DNA of 64,000 bases from CAYRVX01 sp964427875 (GTDB lineage: Bacteria; Planctomycetota; Phycisphaerae; SM23-33), in the NCBI GenBank assembly GCA_964427875.1, contig CAYRVX010000001.1, forward strand, positions 62,001 through 126,000, written 5' to 3'. Below the pieces are notes generated by a model. The model had not been told where the DNA came from. It searched no databases and saw only the letters and a program-made list of their open reading frames with translations. Shown here piece by piece: positions 17,601-26,600 of this stretch. Each line of letters begins with the position of its first letter. The stretch's first letter is position 1. Position numbers and translations under genes: made by a program.

Positions 17601-19415
17601 GCGCGTGTACTGGCAGCGGGCGCGCTGGGAGGCATCGGTCCCGTGGTTCCAGGTGTTGTTCATCCGCGCATCGAGGATCAGCACGTCGAAGCTGTCCGCC
17701 GCGCCCTCCTCGAAGATCGTGCCCTCGAAGAGATCGTACTCCAGCTCCGACGGCCCGTAGGCCTCCTTGAACTTCAGCTCCATCGAGAGCTTGTTGACCT
17801 TCCACCGGGTCGTGCTCGTGCCCCCCTGGATCTCCACCGAGCAGTTGAGCTGGAAGCCCTCGGTGCCGTCGGGCTGGATCAGCTCGGCCGAGGCCGCCCG
17901 CGGCGAGCTCTGGCCGGAGATGTAGATCCCCTGTCCTCCGCCTGCGAACCAGTCGTCCCAATCCATGACCAGCGAGAGGGTGGGAATGCTCTTCAGATCG
18001 TCGCGGATCGTGCCGCTGTACGGCGAGGAGCTCATCTCCCAGTCCGCCCCGTGCCGGCCCCAGTCGGCATAGGGAGGCAGTCCGGCGCCGTCCTGGGCGA
18101 TCACGTCGTCGAGGAACATGTACGTCTGCGTGTCCACGTTGGTCGAGATGTAGCCGGGCTTGTAGGCGGCGGCGCGCAGCGTGGTCTGGCCGGCGATGTG
18201 GATCGGTCCGTCGTAGACGGTCGGCGTCGTGGCCGTCGGCTCGGAGCCGTCCAGCGTGTAGTGGATCTGGGCGCCGGGCGTCTCGGTGGTGATCTCGACG
18301 TCGAACTCCGCGTCGAAGAACCCGCGGTCCACGCTGAAGGTCGTGTCCTTCACCCGCCCCAGCGCGCCTTCGGTGTTCTCCGCTTCCGGCGTGGGGTCGG
18401 TGAAGTAGCGCTCGGCCCCGACGATCTCCATGTCGCCGACGAGCTGCGCGTCGATGAGGAAGTCGTCGTCCTCCGGCTCGAGGTTCAGCCCCTGGACCGC
18501 CAGGATGTTCTCGCCCGCCCTCAGGTGCTCCAGGAAGGCCGTCACGTCGATGTCCTCGGGCAGGACGGCCTGCTCGTCGGGGTGCTCGGCGGCGGCCTCC
18601 GAGGTGTGGTCCAGCGGGTCGGCCGCGTTCCGGCGGGCGATCTCCACGCCGTTCAGCCAGGCCGCGAACCCGTCGTCGTACCGCATCCGCAGCGTGAGCG
18701 TCCTCAGCACCGACGGGTCGGCCGCCTGGAACGAGTAGCGAATGTACGCCGACGCGCCGACGTTGAACATCGCCGTTTCCACGTCGGTGACGATGTACGA
18801 CAGGTATTCGCTGCCGGGCCCCGCGTCGTACCCGACGCTCGTGTCGCCGTGCGTCCAGGCGGAATCGTCGAACGGCGGTCCGCCCCGCCAGGCGACATCC
18901 TGCTCGACGCTCGGCACGAGCACCGCCAGCGACGTGCCCGCGCCCACCAGTTGATCGCCCTCCAGGAACGACTCGCCCGGGCCGTACGAGACGTCCGCCA
19001 ACTGCGGCGGGTACTTCAGGGCGTACTCGTGCACCACCGCGCCCATGTCGTCCAGCAGCCCGAGGTACTCCCCGTCGCCGGTGAGCTTGAAGTTCGTGTG
19101 CCAGTAGCCGGCCGGGTCCTGAGTGTCGTTGTCCGAGGCGAACACCACAAGGTAGCCGCCCGCCGGGATCGTCACGGCGGGAAAGACCCATTCGGCGTCG
19201 CCGTCCTTGAGCATCCAGCCGGTCAGGTCCACCGCGGCGGTCGAGGGGTTATGCAGCTCGATCCAGTCGGAATACTCCCCGTAGCCGTCGGCGAACGTGT
19301 CGTGGTTGACCGCCATGAACTCGCTGATGACGGGCGGGGCGCTCAGGAGCAGCCGCGCTTCCAACGGCTCCAATCTGGCCCCGTCTTCAACCGAGTTCGA
19401 TCGCGCCCGGTACAT
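10809..19415 (-). CDS. Giant LEPR-XLL surface protein with CotH, lamin-tail, LamG and dockerin-like domains, 2868 aa
   Basis: Exported or cell-surface modular protein. Order by residue (approximate): LEPR-XLL motif LEPLEARLLLSA at 15-26; lamin-tail (LTD) domain 28-130; chitobiase C-terminal-like domain near 385-430 (IHYTLDGSEPT); CotH kinase-like domain 485-750 (MELKFKE, LYLNGLYWGMYCIHERPDE, WRFHQWDAEH); a second TLDGTDP domain near 915; three further LTD domains about 985-1450; fibronectin III near 1580; LamG-like domain 1780-1990 beginning LAWWTFDE; three Ig-like repeats each opening DVxPDPR 2000-2570; SbsA-like Ig module; two dockerin-like repeats (GDxxxDxRxNAIDLS) near 2695-2760; and a hydrophobic tail LSLSGLLPLPL. 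The first ATG is at 19415; the frame continues to a TTG at 19451. CotH-type kinases phosphorylate secreted proteins in spore coats, but activity here is unproven. The C-terminal module is shared with the neighbouring giant gene. Confidence 0.87.
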   Translation of the reverse strand: MYRARSNSVEDGARLEPLEARLLLSAPPVISEFMAVNHDTFADGYGEYSDWIELHNPSTAAVDLTGWMLKDGDAEWVFPAVTIPAGGYLVVFASDNDTQDPAGYWHTNFKLTGDGEYLGLLDDMGAVVHEYALKYPPQLADVSYGPGESFLEGDQLVGAGTSLAVLVPSVEQDVAWRGGPPFDDSAWTHGDTSVGYDAGPGSEYLSYIVTDVETAMFNVGASAYIRYSFQAADPSVLRTLTLRMRYDDGFAAWLNGVEIARRNAADPLDHTSEAAAEHPDEQAVLPEDIDVTAFLEHLRAGENILAVQGLNLEPEDDDFLIDAQLVGDMEIVGAERYFTDPTPEAENTEGALGRVKDTTFSVDRGFFDAEFDVEITTETPGAQIHYTLDGSEPTATTPTVYDGPIHIAGQTTLRAAAYKPGYISTNVDTQTYMFLDDVIAQDGAGLPPYADWGRHGADWEMSSSPYSGTIRDDLKSIPTLSLVMDWDDWFAGGGQGIYISGQSSPRAASAELIQPDGTEGFQLNCSVEIQGGTSTTRWKVNKLSMELKFKEAYGPSELEYDLFEGTIFEEGAADSFDVLILDARMNNTWNHGTDASQRARCQYTRDQYLSDLQTAVGGYAPRGKYVHLYLNGLYWGMYCIHERPDEHFNVFYQGGSEDDYDVIKHNSGHVMNGSNVDFKAMMSLAASGLSTPEKYAQIQEYLDVPDLADYILTNFYAGNTDWSHQNWYASRNVVDPAGRWRFHQWDAEHVLESATQNVTGRDNGGPTTLHQDLAANAEYRMLFADRVHEHFFNGGPLSVEGATALYQNILDEIERAVVGEAARWGDTYVAQNPAYQYDWNDWAGQRDWLLNSYFPGRTNTVLAQLRARNLYPDTAAPELRVNGTRQHGGYYEPGDALSLDNPGGGEDVYYTLDGTDPRLPGGAVDPEATVYGGGTITLNENARVMARVLDGGEWSALCEAELLVDVSASLRITEIMYNPGEPTPEEIAAGFSDNERFEYVELTNIGAEAIQLGKVELTSGVRFAFPPMDLESGHYVVVVADAAAFAERYGAAGGIDVAGEYTGALENRGEGIRLRTPLGDIIHDFKYSDWYAVTDGEGYSLTIDDPSGALELWGLESGWGPSESTGGSPGAHDDGLRPGAIIVNEVLAHSDEAPNDWIELHNTTDEAIDVGGWFLSDSAAELGKYQVPHGTPAETTIPAGGYLVLTEDEDFGAAFALNEHGDDVYLCDNDDGQPGGYREHVDFGATSNGKTVGLIVKGAGGTDFTILAAATLGGANDDPLISPLVINEVMYHPADPGQQGPYTAEDFEFLELYNHSASAVTLTDFHVGEGIGFSFGWYDADGDGNELRTLEAGATARWEAVLAAGTYEVFARWGLTEPDPDGTPRRLDSSARYAVSYDGGTAAINVDQNVNDHPEGWVSLGSYPFAGAASVTLTRGGQDSPDQWTIADAVRFVKSGSPPVEVDNASGDFHTTGGAVTELPAGGYVVIVRNAEAFATRYNTAGITVAGEYTGKLRNGGEKVKIYRALAPEAGGYIPSVRSDYVNYDDESPWPPEPDGAGASLSRWPADGYGNDALNWVSGTTDGTPGALNTFYDTSPPSVPTGVHAQGVSSTGIDLSWQPSVDPQSSVDHYVIYRDGGEAGTSSSPSYGDSGLVETQTYTYEITAVNPDGQESARSDPVDASPLVSLVSAETVDGVTVTVTFGKAVEETSAETAGNYTIVDDQSQVFPVAGAARQVDHRVVVLTLADPLGENATYTLTVTGVTGEGDVPIEQPAETVFTYSDPDSRLLAWWTFDEQMGGVAGDSSGWGRDGEVLGATWSPDGRLDGALRFDGDDAVVDDDGEDYINGLGGLTLAMWIKADAAETDYGIFTAGAPGGSQGLWLQHSAVAAHGQESTFSAFLATDAGSGAIEGAAGTQLADWQHVALTWTAGASMSLYLDGMAQELSYDGGPVAGGIDGATQVLVGLVAGGAGAGWQGLIDDVRIYERELSGDEINALLDAAGRLTADIADVSPDPRNSAVAEADIVFNQPVTGFDVGDLALTREGGANLLTGGEPLTTSDGVTWTLGGLHGLTGTGGAVPGFTAFNDHMPKYGDGTHANTTAYSGHGSWPSSGLLKDIDSGLNTDVTLAITASGVNYAGSQANPYPGTDAYGVFNGYVDLSGSSGSGSSLELEAGGNDHYTYTFSGLDAGDGAAYEFTGTAVRGRSGYTDRWTLVTLVGAETYAVAHSSGIGVVTDGLGPDQVAIWTGYNSGASQGYVARWTDIDPGADGQFAVVSRQYTGAIPTSVHSGGWASGSKGYAVAGIRLEEVLLSEPEPIAGTYELKLVAENSAIKDAELNPLVRGASDAWVIDIDAPTVDVADVAPDPRNAPVDAIEIVFNEPAAGLDVGDLMLMRDWGANLLTGAEPLTTTDGITWTLGDLSGLTALSGEYTLILMAFGSGIEDAAGNPLADGAADSWFSDTQAPTADVVDVAPDPRTSPVEEIDIVFGEPVVGFGLDDLSLTSDGSGNLLTGAEPLESPDGITWTLGGLGGLTAAGGTYTLTLTAAGSGIQDAYGNPLAGDASDTWLTDVQPPSVNAWHSAAEHQEGVGEVLLEIADDGTFSEPRLPGVAELRIEFSEAIDPASFTAASVRMAGNDADGISVELTGIVVTASAPGDHTVGVIQFTPALPDAARYLVQVEGITDVTGNPLAGDNDRVFTALVGDATGDLRVNAIDLSYIWPRRTTQIDGVSVNQTRSDVTCDGRINAIDLSAAWPRRGANMRDVPDPVLSGKLGGAGTPLVTDDALAEAAGLAAMSSESPTGSASGPTDTTDAPAPLRPAGNVVTPVPAGVAGVATVPVETGALEVGGETLPAGEGVLDVLSLSGLLPLPL

Positions 19416-19737
19416 CGCTTTCCACCACCCAAGGCCGCCGTCCGCCGCCAAGTCAGCTCTTCGAGGCGAGGCAGCGGTCAGCCGGCACCATCGCAGGGCC
19501 CTCTCTTCCTGGGCATTCCCCTGCCATTATACCATGCTTCCGGTGGCTTTGGAGCGCTTGCGAGGAAGCGACTTGTGCCGCGTCGCGCGCCCCGCGGGCA
19601 GGCAGCGGCCGGGTGCGGGCATTCACCGGGGAGTCGCCGACCGTCAGCCGTTCGACTCTGCGCACGGCCCTGAGCCCCCCGAAGGGCCTCCAGCTTTCAG
19701 CTCTCGGCAGGCTCTCCCGCGTCTTTGCCTCCGGCCG

Positions 19738-20640
19738 TTACAGCGGCAGCGGCAGGAGTCCTGACAGGGAAAGCACGTCCAGAACGCCGGCACCGGCTGG
19801 GGGCGTCTCGCCGCTGACCTCCAGGGCTCCCGTCTCGACGGGGACGGTGGCCACGCCGGCCACGCCGGCCGGTGCGGCCGTCGCCACGTTCCCCGCCGGC
19901 CGCACGGCCGCAGGGGCAGCGGTGCTGTCCATCGGGCCGGATGCCGAGTCCATGGGTCCCTCGCCGGAGATGGCCGCAAAGGCGGCCGCTTCCGCCAACG
20001 CATCTTCGGTCAGCAGCGCGGAGGCGACGCCGCCGAGCTTGGGCGGCGGGACCGGATCGGGGACGCCGTACATGTTCTCCCCGCGGTGCGGCCAGGTCGC
20101 CGACAGGTCGATGGCGTTGACGCGCCCGTCGGAGGTGACGTCGCTGCGCGTCTGGTCCTCGGAGACGCCGTCGATCAGCGTCGTCCGATGCGGCCAGATG
20201 TACGACAGGTCGATGGCGTTGATCCGCAGGTCCTCCTTGGCGTCGCCGATCAGGGCGGTGAAGACCCGGTTGTTGTCGCCGGCCAGCGGGTTGCCCACGA
20301 CGTCCGTGACGCCGTCGACCTGAACGATGTACCGGGCGATGTCCGGCAGGGCCGGGGCGAACTGGATGATCCCGACCGTGTGGTCCCCGGGCGCCGAGGC
20401 GGTAACGGCGATGCCTGTGAGGTCCACGGGGTTGCCGTCGGCGTCGTTGCCGGCCATTCGGACCGACGCGGCCGCGAAGCTCGCCGGGTCGACCGCCTCG
20501 GAGAACTCCAGCCGCAGCTTCGAGACGCCGAGCACCCTCGGCTCGCTGAAGTCGCCGGTATCGGGGATCTGCAAGACCACTTCGCCGACGCCGTGGCCAT
20601 GCACAACCGCGCTGTACCAAGCGTCGAGCGTCGGAGGCAC
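19738..20640 (-). repeat. C-terminal surface-protein module, copy 2
   Basis: Homologous to 10809-11690: the same SbsA-like domain, dockerin pair NAIDLSYIWPHR/NAIDLSATWPHR, linker EDALAEAAAFAAIS and tail. A degenerate third trace (DALADAAALAGIS) is at about 28580-28620. Confidence 0.75.
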
Positions 20641-23600
20641 CGTGTCCTCGATGATGATGACCTCGTGGTCCTCGACCTCGCCGTCAGGTGCCGGGCCCGT
20701 CGGCGCCAGACCGCCGTTGAGGCTGATCCGGAACCGCCCGAACGTCTGGCCGATTGCCGGTCGGACCGGCACCGTCACGGGGATCATGTGGATCCCGTCG
20801 CGCAGCCAGCCGGCGAAGATCTGCTCGCCCAGCTCCCAGTTTCGGTTGCCGTTCCAGTCGATCCACGCGTCCAGGAAGCCGCCGGTGCCCGACCCGCCGT
20901 CATTGACCTCCACGCAGATCACGCCCGCGTGACCCTGCGTCAGGCGGGGGATCGACACGCCGTCCTCGTCGTCGTTCAGGTCCCACGTGTCGTCGCCGAG
21001 GGCGAGGGGGTCGGGCTGGCCGTCCGGGTCGGCGTCGGGGGAGTCCGTGTCGTCGCCGAGCCACGGGCCGCCGATAATGTGGCGGGCGCCGTTGTGCCAC
21101 GCGAGCGTCGGGTAGCCCGCTGGCCCCGTCACGCTTTCCGGGGCGTCACCGAAGTCCAAGTTGTCGGGGATCTCCTCGAACGTAAGCATGAACGCCATGT
21201 CGACGGAGCTCGGGTCGGACCCGCCGTAGGGGTGGTCCGCCGGATAGTGCAGGTCACGCCAGTTCTGGCCGTCCCACCACACCGCGTCGTCGGCGAAGTG
21301 GTCCGGGAACTGGCGTGTCTTCCAGCCGAACTCGCCGCCCAACGTGTCCACGTTTACGTCCAGCCAGTAGATCCTCGGCTCCTCCGGCGTGCCGTACTGC
21401 CGGAACGCCCCGGCCGGATCGATCTTGATGTCGATCCGCCAGACCTGGCTGTCGCCGTCGCGCAGCAGGACCCCTGACATCGGGTCCCACCACCACTCGC
21501 GGTACTCCGGCAGCTCGTAGAAGAGCTCGACCGCGTCGGGGGCCAGATCGTCTTCCCACAGGAGCTCGCCCGGCATCGACCAATCGTTGTCCGGACGCAT
21601 CCCGCCGGGGCCCCTGGGGTCGTCCGCGTGGATGCTCAGGTGGACGTTCTCGATCTCGCCGATCCGGTCGTCCAGCCACGACCCCCACAGGTGCACGTCC
21701 GTCAGCAGGCTGTTCTGAGTGCAGAGGAAGTCGTCGGCGAGCACGCGCCTCGGTTCCGTGCCGTCGACCTTGATGTCGATGCCGTGCGGCGTCAGGTCCG
21801 GCCACTGCACCCACTTGGTGTTGTCCGGCAGCTCGTGGATCCAGAACTCGTGGTCCTCGACCTCGCCGTCAGGTGCCGGGCCTGTCGGGGCGAGCCCGGG
21901 GCCACGGCTGTTGACGCGGAACCGGCCGAATGTCTGGCCGACCGCGCTGCCCGCGGGCACGGGGAATATCAGAATGTGCGGGCCGTGCGACAGCCAGCCG
22001 GAGGGTATCTGCTCGACCGCCTGCCACACCTTGTCGCCGTTGAAATCGATCCACGCGTCCAGGTACGCGCCGCCGGCGCCTCCCCCGCCCGCGCCGTCGT
22101 TGATCCTCACCATGACGGCCCCCCTCTGGCCCGCGGCCAGCGGCGAGACGGTCACGCCGTCCTCGTCGTCCCCGTCGGCGTCGTTGTCGTCGCCGAGGGC
22201 GTTGAGGTCCGGCTGGCCGTCCGGGTCGGCGTCGGGCGAGTCCGTGTCGTCGCCCAGCCACGGGCCGCCGATAATGTGGCGGGCGCCGTTGTTGGCGAGG
22301 GTCGTTGGATAGCTGGCTGCCCCGGGGATCTCCGGCGCGTCGCCGAAGTCGATCTCGTCCTCGATGTAGTCCTCGACGCAGTAGTCCTCCGTCTCGCCGT
22401 ACTCGTAGCCGTCGACCGGCCCCGAGCCGCCGGTGCCCGGATCGGTGCCGGACGGGACATGCGGCTGCTCGGAAAGCGTGATCCGCATCCAGATCGGCTC
22501 GCCCTCGTTCGGGTGCGGCTGGAAGACCACGAACGGATCGGTCGTGTACGTGTATATGCCGGGGCCCGGCAGGGCGATCATCTGGTCCTGCACCGCCCAT
22601 TCCGGCGCGGTCGTGCCGTCCGGCAGCGTCGGCGTGTCGTCCCATTGCCCGTTGCGGCGCCAGTCGAACCACACGTTGACGTACAGCAGGTTCCCCGGCG
22701 GCATGGCGACGGCGGTGACGTCGAAGTCGAACGTCGTCCATTGGGCGTGCGTGAGGTTCAGCGGGAAGTGCACGCCGTCGTCGCGCCCGTCCTGATCGGG
22801 CAGGCCGGTCGGCGGGTCGATGTTGTTCGGCCCGTCCTGGTCGGGGCCGATGTCGGCCTCGTTCTCCAGCGTCACGCCGGGCCCCAGGAACGCCACTCGG
22901 TCCGGGTTCCAGTGGATCGGCCCGTGCGGCGGGGAGCCGGCCTGGTAGACCGTCGGGAACCGCGCGGGCGTCCCGTCGGGATAGGCCGTCATCGTCAGCG
23001 GCGGGAAGCTGTTGGTGCTGTCCGGCGCATCGCCCAGCTCGTGCTTCGGCGACTCCTCGATGAGGACCTCGTGGTCCTCGACCTCGCCGTCGGGGGCGGC
23101 GCCTTCCCACGTCAGCCCGCCGCGGGTGCTGATCCGGAAGCGGCCGAACGTCTGGCCGACCACCGCGGCGGCCGGCGGGGTTACGTTGATCGGGTGCACG
23201 CCGCCGGGCAGCCAGGTGTTGTGGATGATCTCCGAGGCGTCCCAGGCCTTGTCGCCGTTCCAGTCGATCCACGCCTCCAGGACGCCGCCAATGCCCGTGC
23301 CGCCGTCGTTGACCTCCACGGTGATCGTCGCCGGCTGGCCCTGCGTCAGGATGGGGATGTTCACGCCGTCCTCGTCGTCGCCGTCGGCGTCGTTGTCGTC
23401 GCCGAGGGCGTTGGGGTCCGGCTGGCCGTCCGGGTCGGCGTCGGGGGAGTTCGTGTCGCCCCCGAGCCACGGGCCGGCGATCGCGTGGTTCGCGCCGTTG
23501 CTGATCGCCAATGTCGGGTAGCCCGCCCCGGTCCCGTCATCCGGCGCGTCGCCGAAGTCCAGCTCCACCTCCTCGAACGTCAAGGCGAACGCCATGTCGA

Positions 23601-26600
23601 TGGAATCATCCTCCAGCCCGTGGTACGGATGGCCGTGCGGATAGCGCATCTCCTTCCATTCCCTCGGCAGCTCGATGCCATAGTCCCAGACGGCGTCGTC
23701 CATGAAGTGCTCCGGCCAGCGGCGCGTCTTCCAGCCGATCTGGCCGCCCAAGGTGTCCACCTGGACGTCGAGCCAGTAGATCACCGGCCTCTCGGGCGTG
23801 CCGGTCTGGACGAATATGTCATGGAAGGCCGGGTCAATATTGATGTCGATCCGCCATATCTCGTGATCCGCGCGCGGCATCAGGTCCCCCCTGGCCGGGT
23901 CCCACCAGTACTCGCCCTCGGGGACCTTGTAGTACAGGCTCTCGTCGAACTCTCCGTGGCTGAAGTCGCCCTCCCAAAGCAGATCGTCCGGCATGGAATA
24001 CTGGTTGTCGGGGTCCGTCCCGCCCGGCCCGACGGGATCGTCGCTGTGGACGCTCAGGTGGATGTTCTCGATCTCGCCCACTGCGTCGTCCAGCCACGAG
24101 CACCACAGGTGCACGTCCGTCAGTTGGCTCGTGTCCGTGCACTCGAAGTCGTCGGCCAGCCAACGCCCCTCGTCCACGCGGATGTCCATTCCTTCGGGCG
24201 TGATGTCCGGCCACTGGACCCACTTGGTGTTCTCCGAAACGCCCTCGAGGATCCGGACCGCGTGGTCCTCGACTTCGCCGTCGGCGGCCCCGCCCGTCGG
24301 GGGAAGGTTGCTCCGGCTGTTGATCCGGAAGCGGGCGAAGGTCTGGCCGATCACCGAGCCCACCGGCGGCGTGACGGGGACCGTGTAGATTCCATCCGGC
24401 AGCGGGCCGGCCGTCAGGACCTTCTCGCTGGCATCCCAAGTCTTGTCGCCGTTCCAGTCGATCCACCCGTCCACATACGCCCCGCCGGGCGGGAGCGACG
24501 CGCCGTTCACCTCGTACGTGATACTTGCCGTCTGCCCCTGCGTCAGCACAGGGATCTTCACGCCGTCCTCGTCGTCGCCATCGGCGTCGTTGTCGTCGCC
24601 GAGGGCGTTCGGGTCCGGCTGGCCGTTCGGCTCCGCGTCCGGCATGTCCGCGGCGTCGCCCAGCCACGGGCCGTCGGCCGTGATCACGTGGCAGGCGCCG
24701 TTGCTGATCGCCAGCGTCGGGTAGCCGAGTCCGCTGCCGTCATCGGGGGCGTCGCCGAAGTCCCACACCGGATCGGAAACGTAGACGCCCCCTATGATCC
24801 GGATGCCCACCGGCTGACCGCTCTCGTCGAACAGCTCGACCGACTGGCCCGGGACCGTAACGTAGCTCTCGCCGGCCCTCGGCGGCTTGTGCGAGATCAC
24901 CGCCGCGTACCGCAGCGGCACTTCCGTATGCAGGATCTGCGGGTCCTGGTCCTTGAACTCGGCCGGCTTGAACTGATACGTGATGTCGAAGAAGCTCTCG
25001 ACGAGGCCTTCGGGCGTGAACGGCTGCACGTCCAGAGTGCCCGGCGTGTTGTTCTCCATCTCCTCCATCTCGCCGGGCGCCGGGCTCGTCGAGTACAGGT
25101 TCACCGTCAGGGGCCCCATCCAACTGTCGCCGGCCAGGTCCATCTCGACGATCTCTGTCTCCACCTGGTCCAGCTCGTCGCCGTCGGTGTCCGCGGCCTG
25201 GCCATCCGGCCCGATGAACACCTGCCACTGCGAGAAGCCTCGCAGCTCCAGGGTGTCTATGATGATGATCTTGGAGCCGTCCGGCACTTCGCGCTCGATC
25301 GTGAGCTGTCCCCACGTATTGGGGAACACGTCGATCTCGGGCTGGTAGATCGTGACCTGGTAGTCCTCGACCTCGCCGTCGGCGGCCCCGCCCGTCGGGC
25401 CGATGTTGCTCCGGCTGTTGATCCGGAAACGGGCGAAGGTCTGGCCAACCACCGAGCCGGCCGGCGGCGTGACTGTGAACGTGTAGATTCCATCCGGCAG
25501 CGCGCCGGTCGTGAGGACCTTCTCGCCGGCGTCCCAAGTGTTGTCGCCGTTCCAGTCGATCCACCCATCCACGTACGCCCCGCCCGGCATGACGTTGCTG
25601 ACCTCGTAGGTGATGTTGGCCGAGCCGCCCTGGATCAGCACGGGGATGCTCACGCCGTTCTCGTCGTCGCCGTCGACATCCAGGTCGTCGCCGGTGGCGT
25701 TGCCGTTCGGCTGGCCCTCCGGCTCGGCGTCCGGCATGTCGTTGGCATCGCCGAGCCACGGGCCGGCGATCACGTGGTTCGCGCCGTTGTGGATCGCCAG
25801 CGTCGGGTAGCCGGGCGCGGCCGTGCTGTCTGGCGCGTCGCCCCAGTCCAGCTCGACATCCTCGAACGTCAAGGCGAACGCCATGTCGATGGAATACCCC
25901 TCGTACCGATGGCCGTCCGGATAGCGCATCTCCTTCCAGTTCCTCGGCAGCTCGCTGCCTTGGTCCCAGACGGCATCGTCCATGAAGTGCTCCGGCCAGC
26001 GGCGCGTCTTCCAGCCGATCTGGCCGCCCAAGGTGTCCACCTGGACGTCGAGCCAGTAGATCACCGGCCTCTCGGGCGTGCCGGTCTGGACGAATATGTC
26101 ATGGAAGGCCGGGTCAATATTGATGTCGATCCGCCATATCTCGTGATCCGCGCGCGGCATCAGGTCCCCCCTGGCCGGGTCCCACCAGTACTCGCCCTCG
26201 GGGACCTTGTAGTACAGGCTCTCGTCGAACTCTCCGTGGCTGAAGTCGCCCTCCCAAAGCAGATCGTCCGGCATGGAATACTGGTTGTCGGGGTCCGTCC
26301 CGCCCGGCCCGACGGGATCGTCGCTGTGGACGCTCAGGTGGATGTTCTCGATCTCGCCCACTGCGTCGTCCAGCCACGAGCACCACAGGTGCACGTCCGT
26401 CAGTTGGCTCGTGTCCGTGCACTCGAAGTCGTCGGCCAGCCAACGCCCCTCGTCCACGCGGATGTCCATTCCTTCGGGCGTGATGTCCGGCCACTGGACC
26501 CACTTGGTGTTCTCCGAAACGCCCTCGAGGATCCGGACCGCGTGGTCCTCGACTTCGCCGTCGGCGGCCCCGCCCGTCGGGGGAAGGTTGCTCCGGCTGT

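Noticed and set aside
11451..19673. A 2740-codon open frame on the plus strand opposite the first giant surface protein
   Set aside because: It runs the exact length of the minus-strand gene, has no start, signal or domain logic and its composition is a mirror of GC-rich codon use; the minus frame has readable LTD, CotH, LamG and dockerin motifs.
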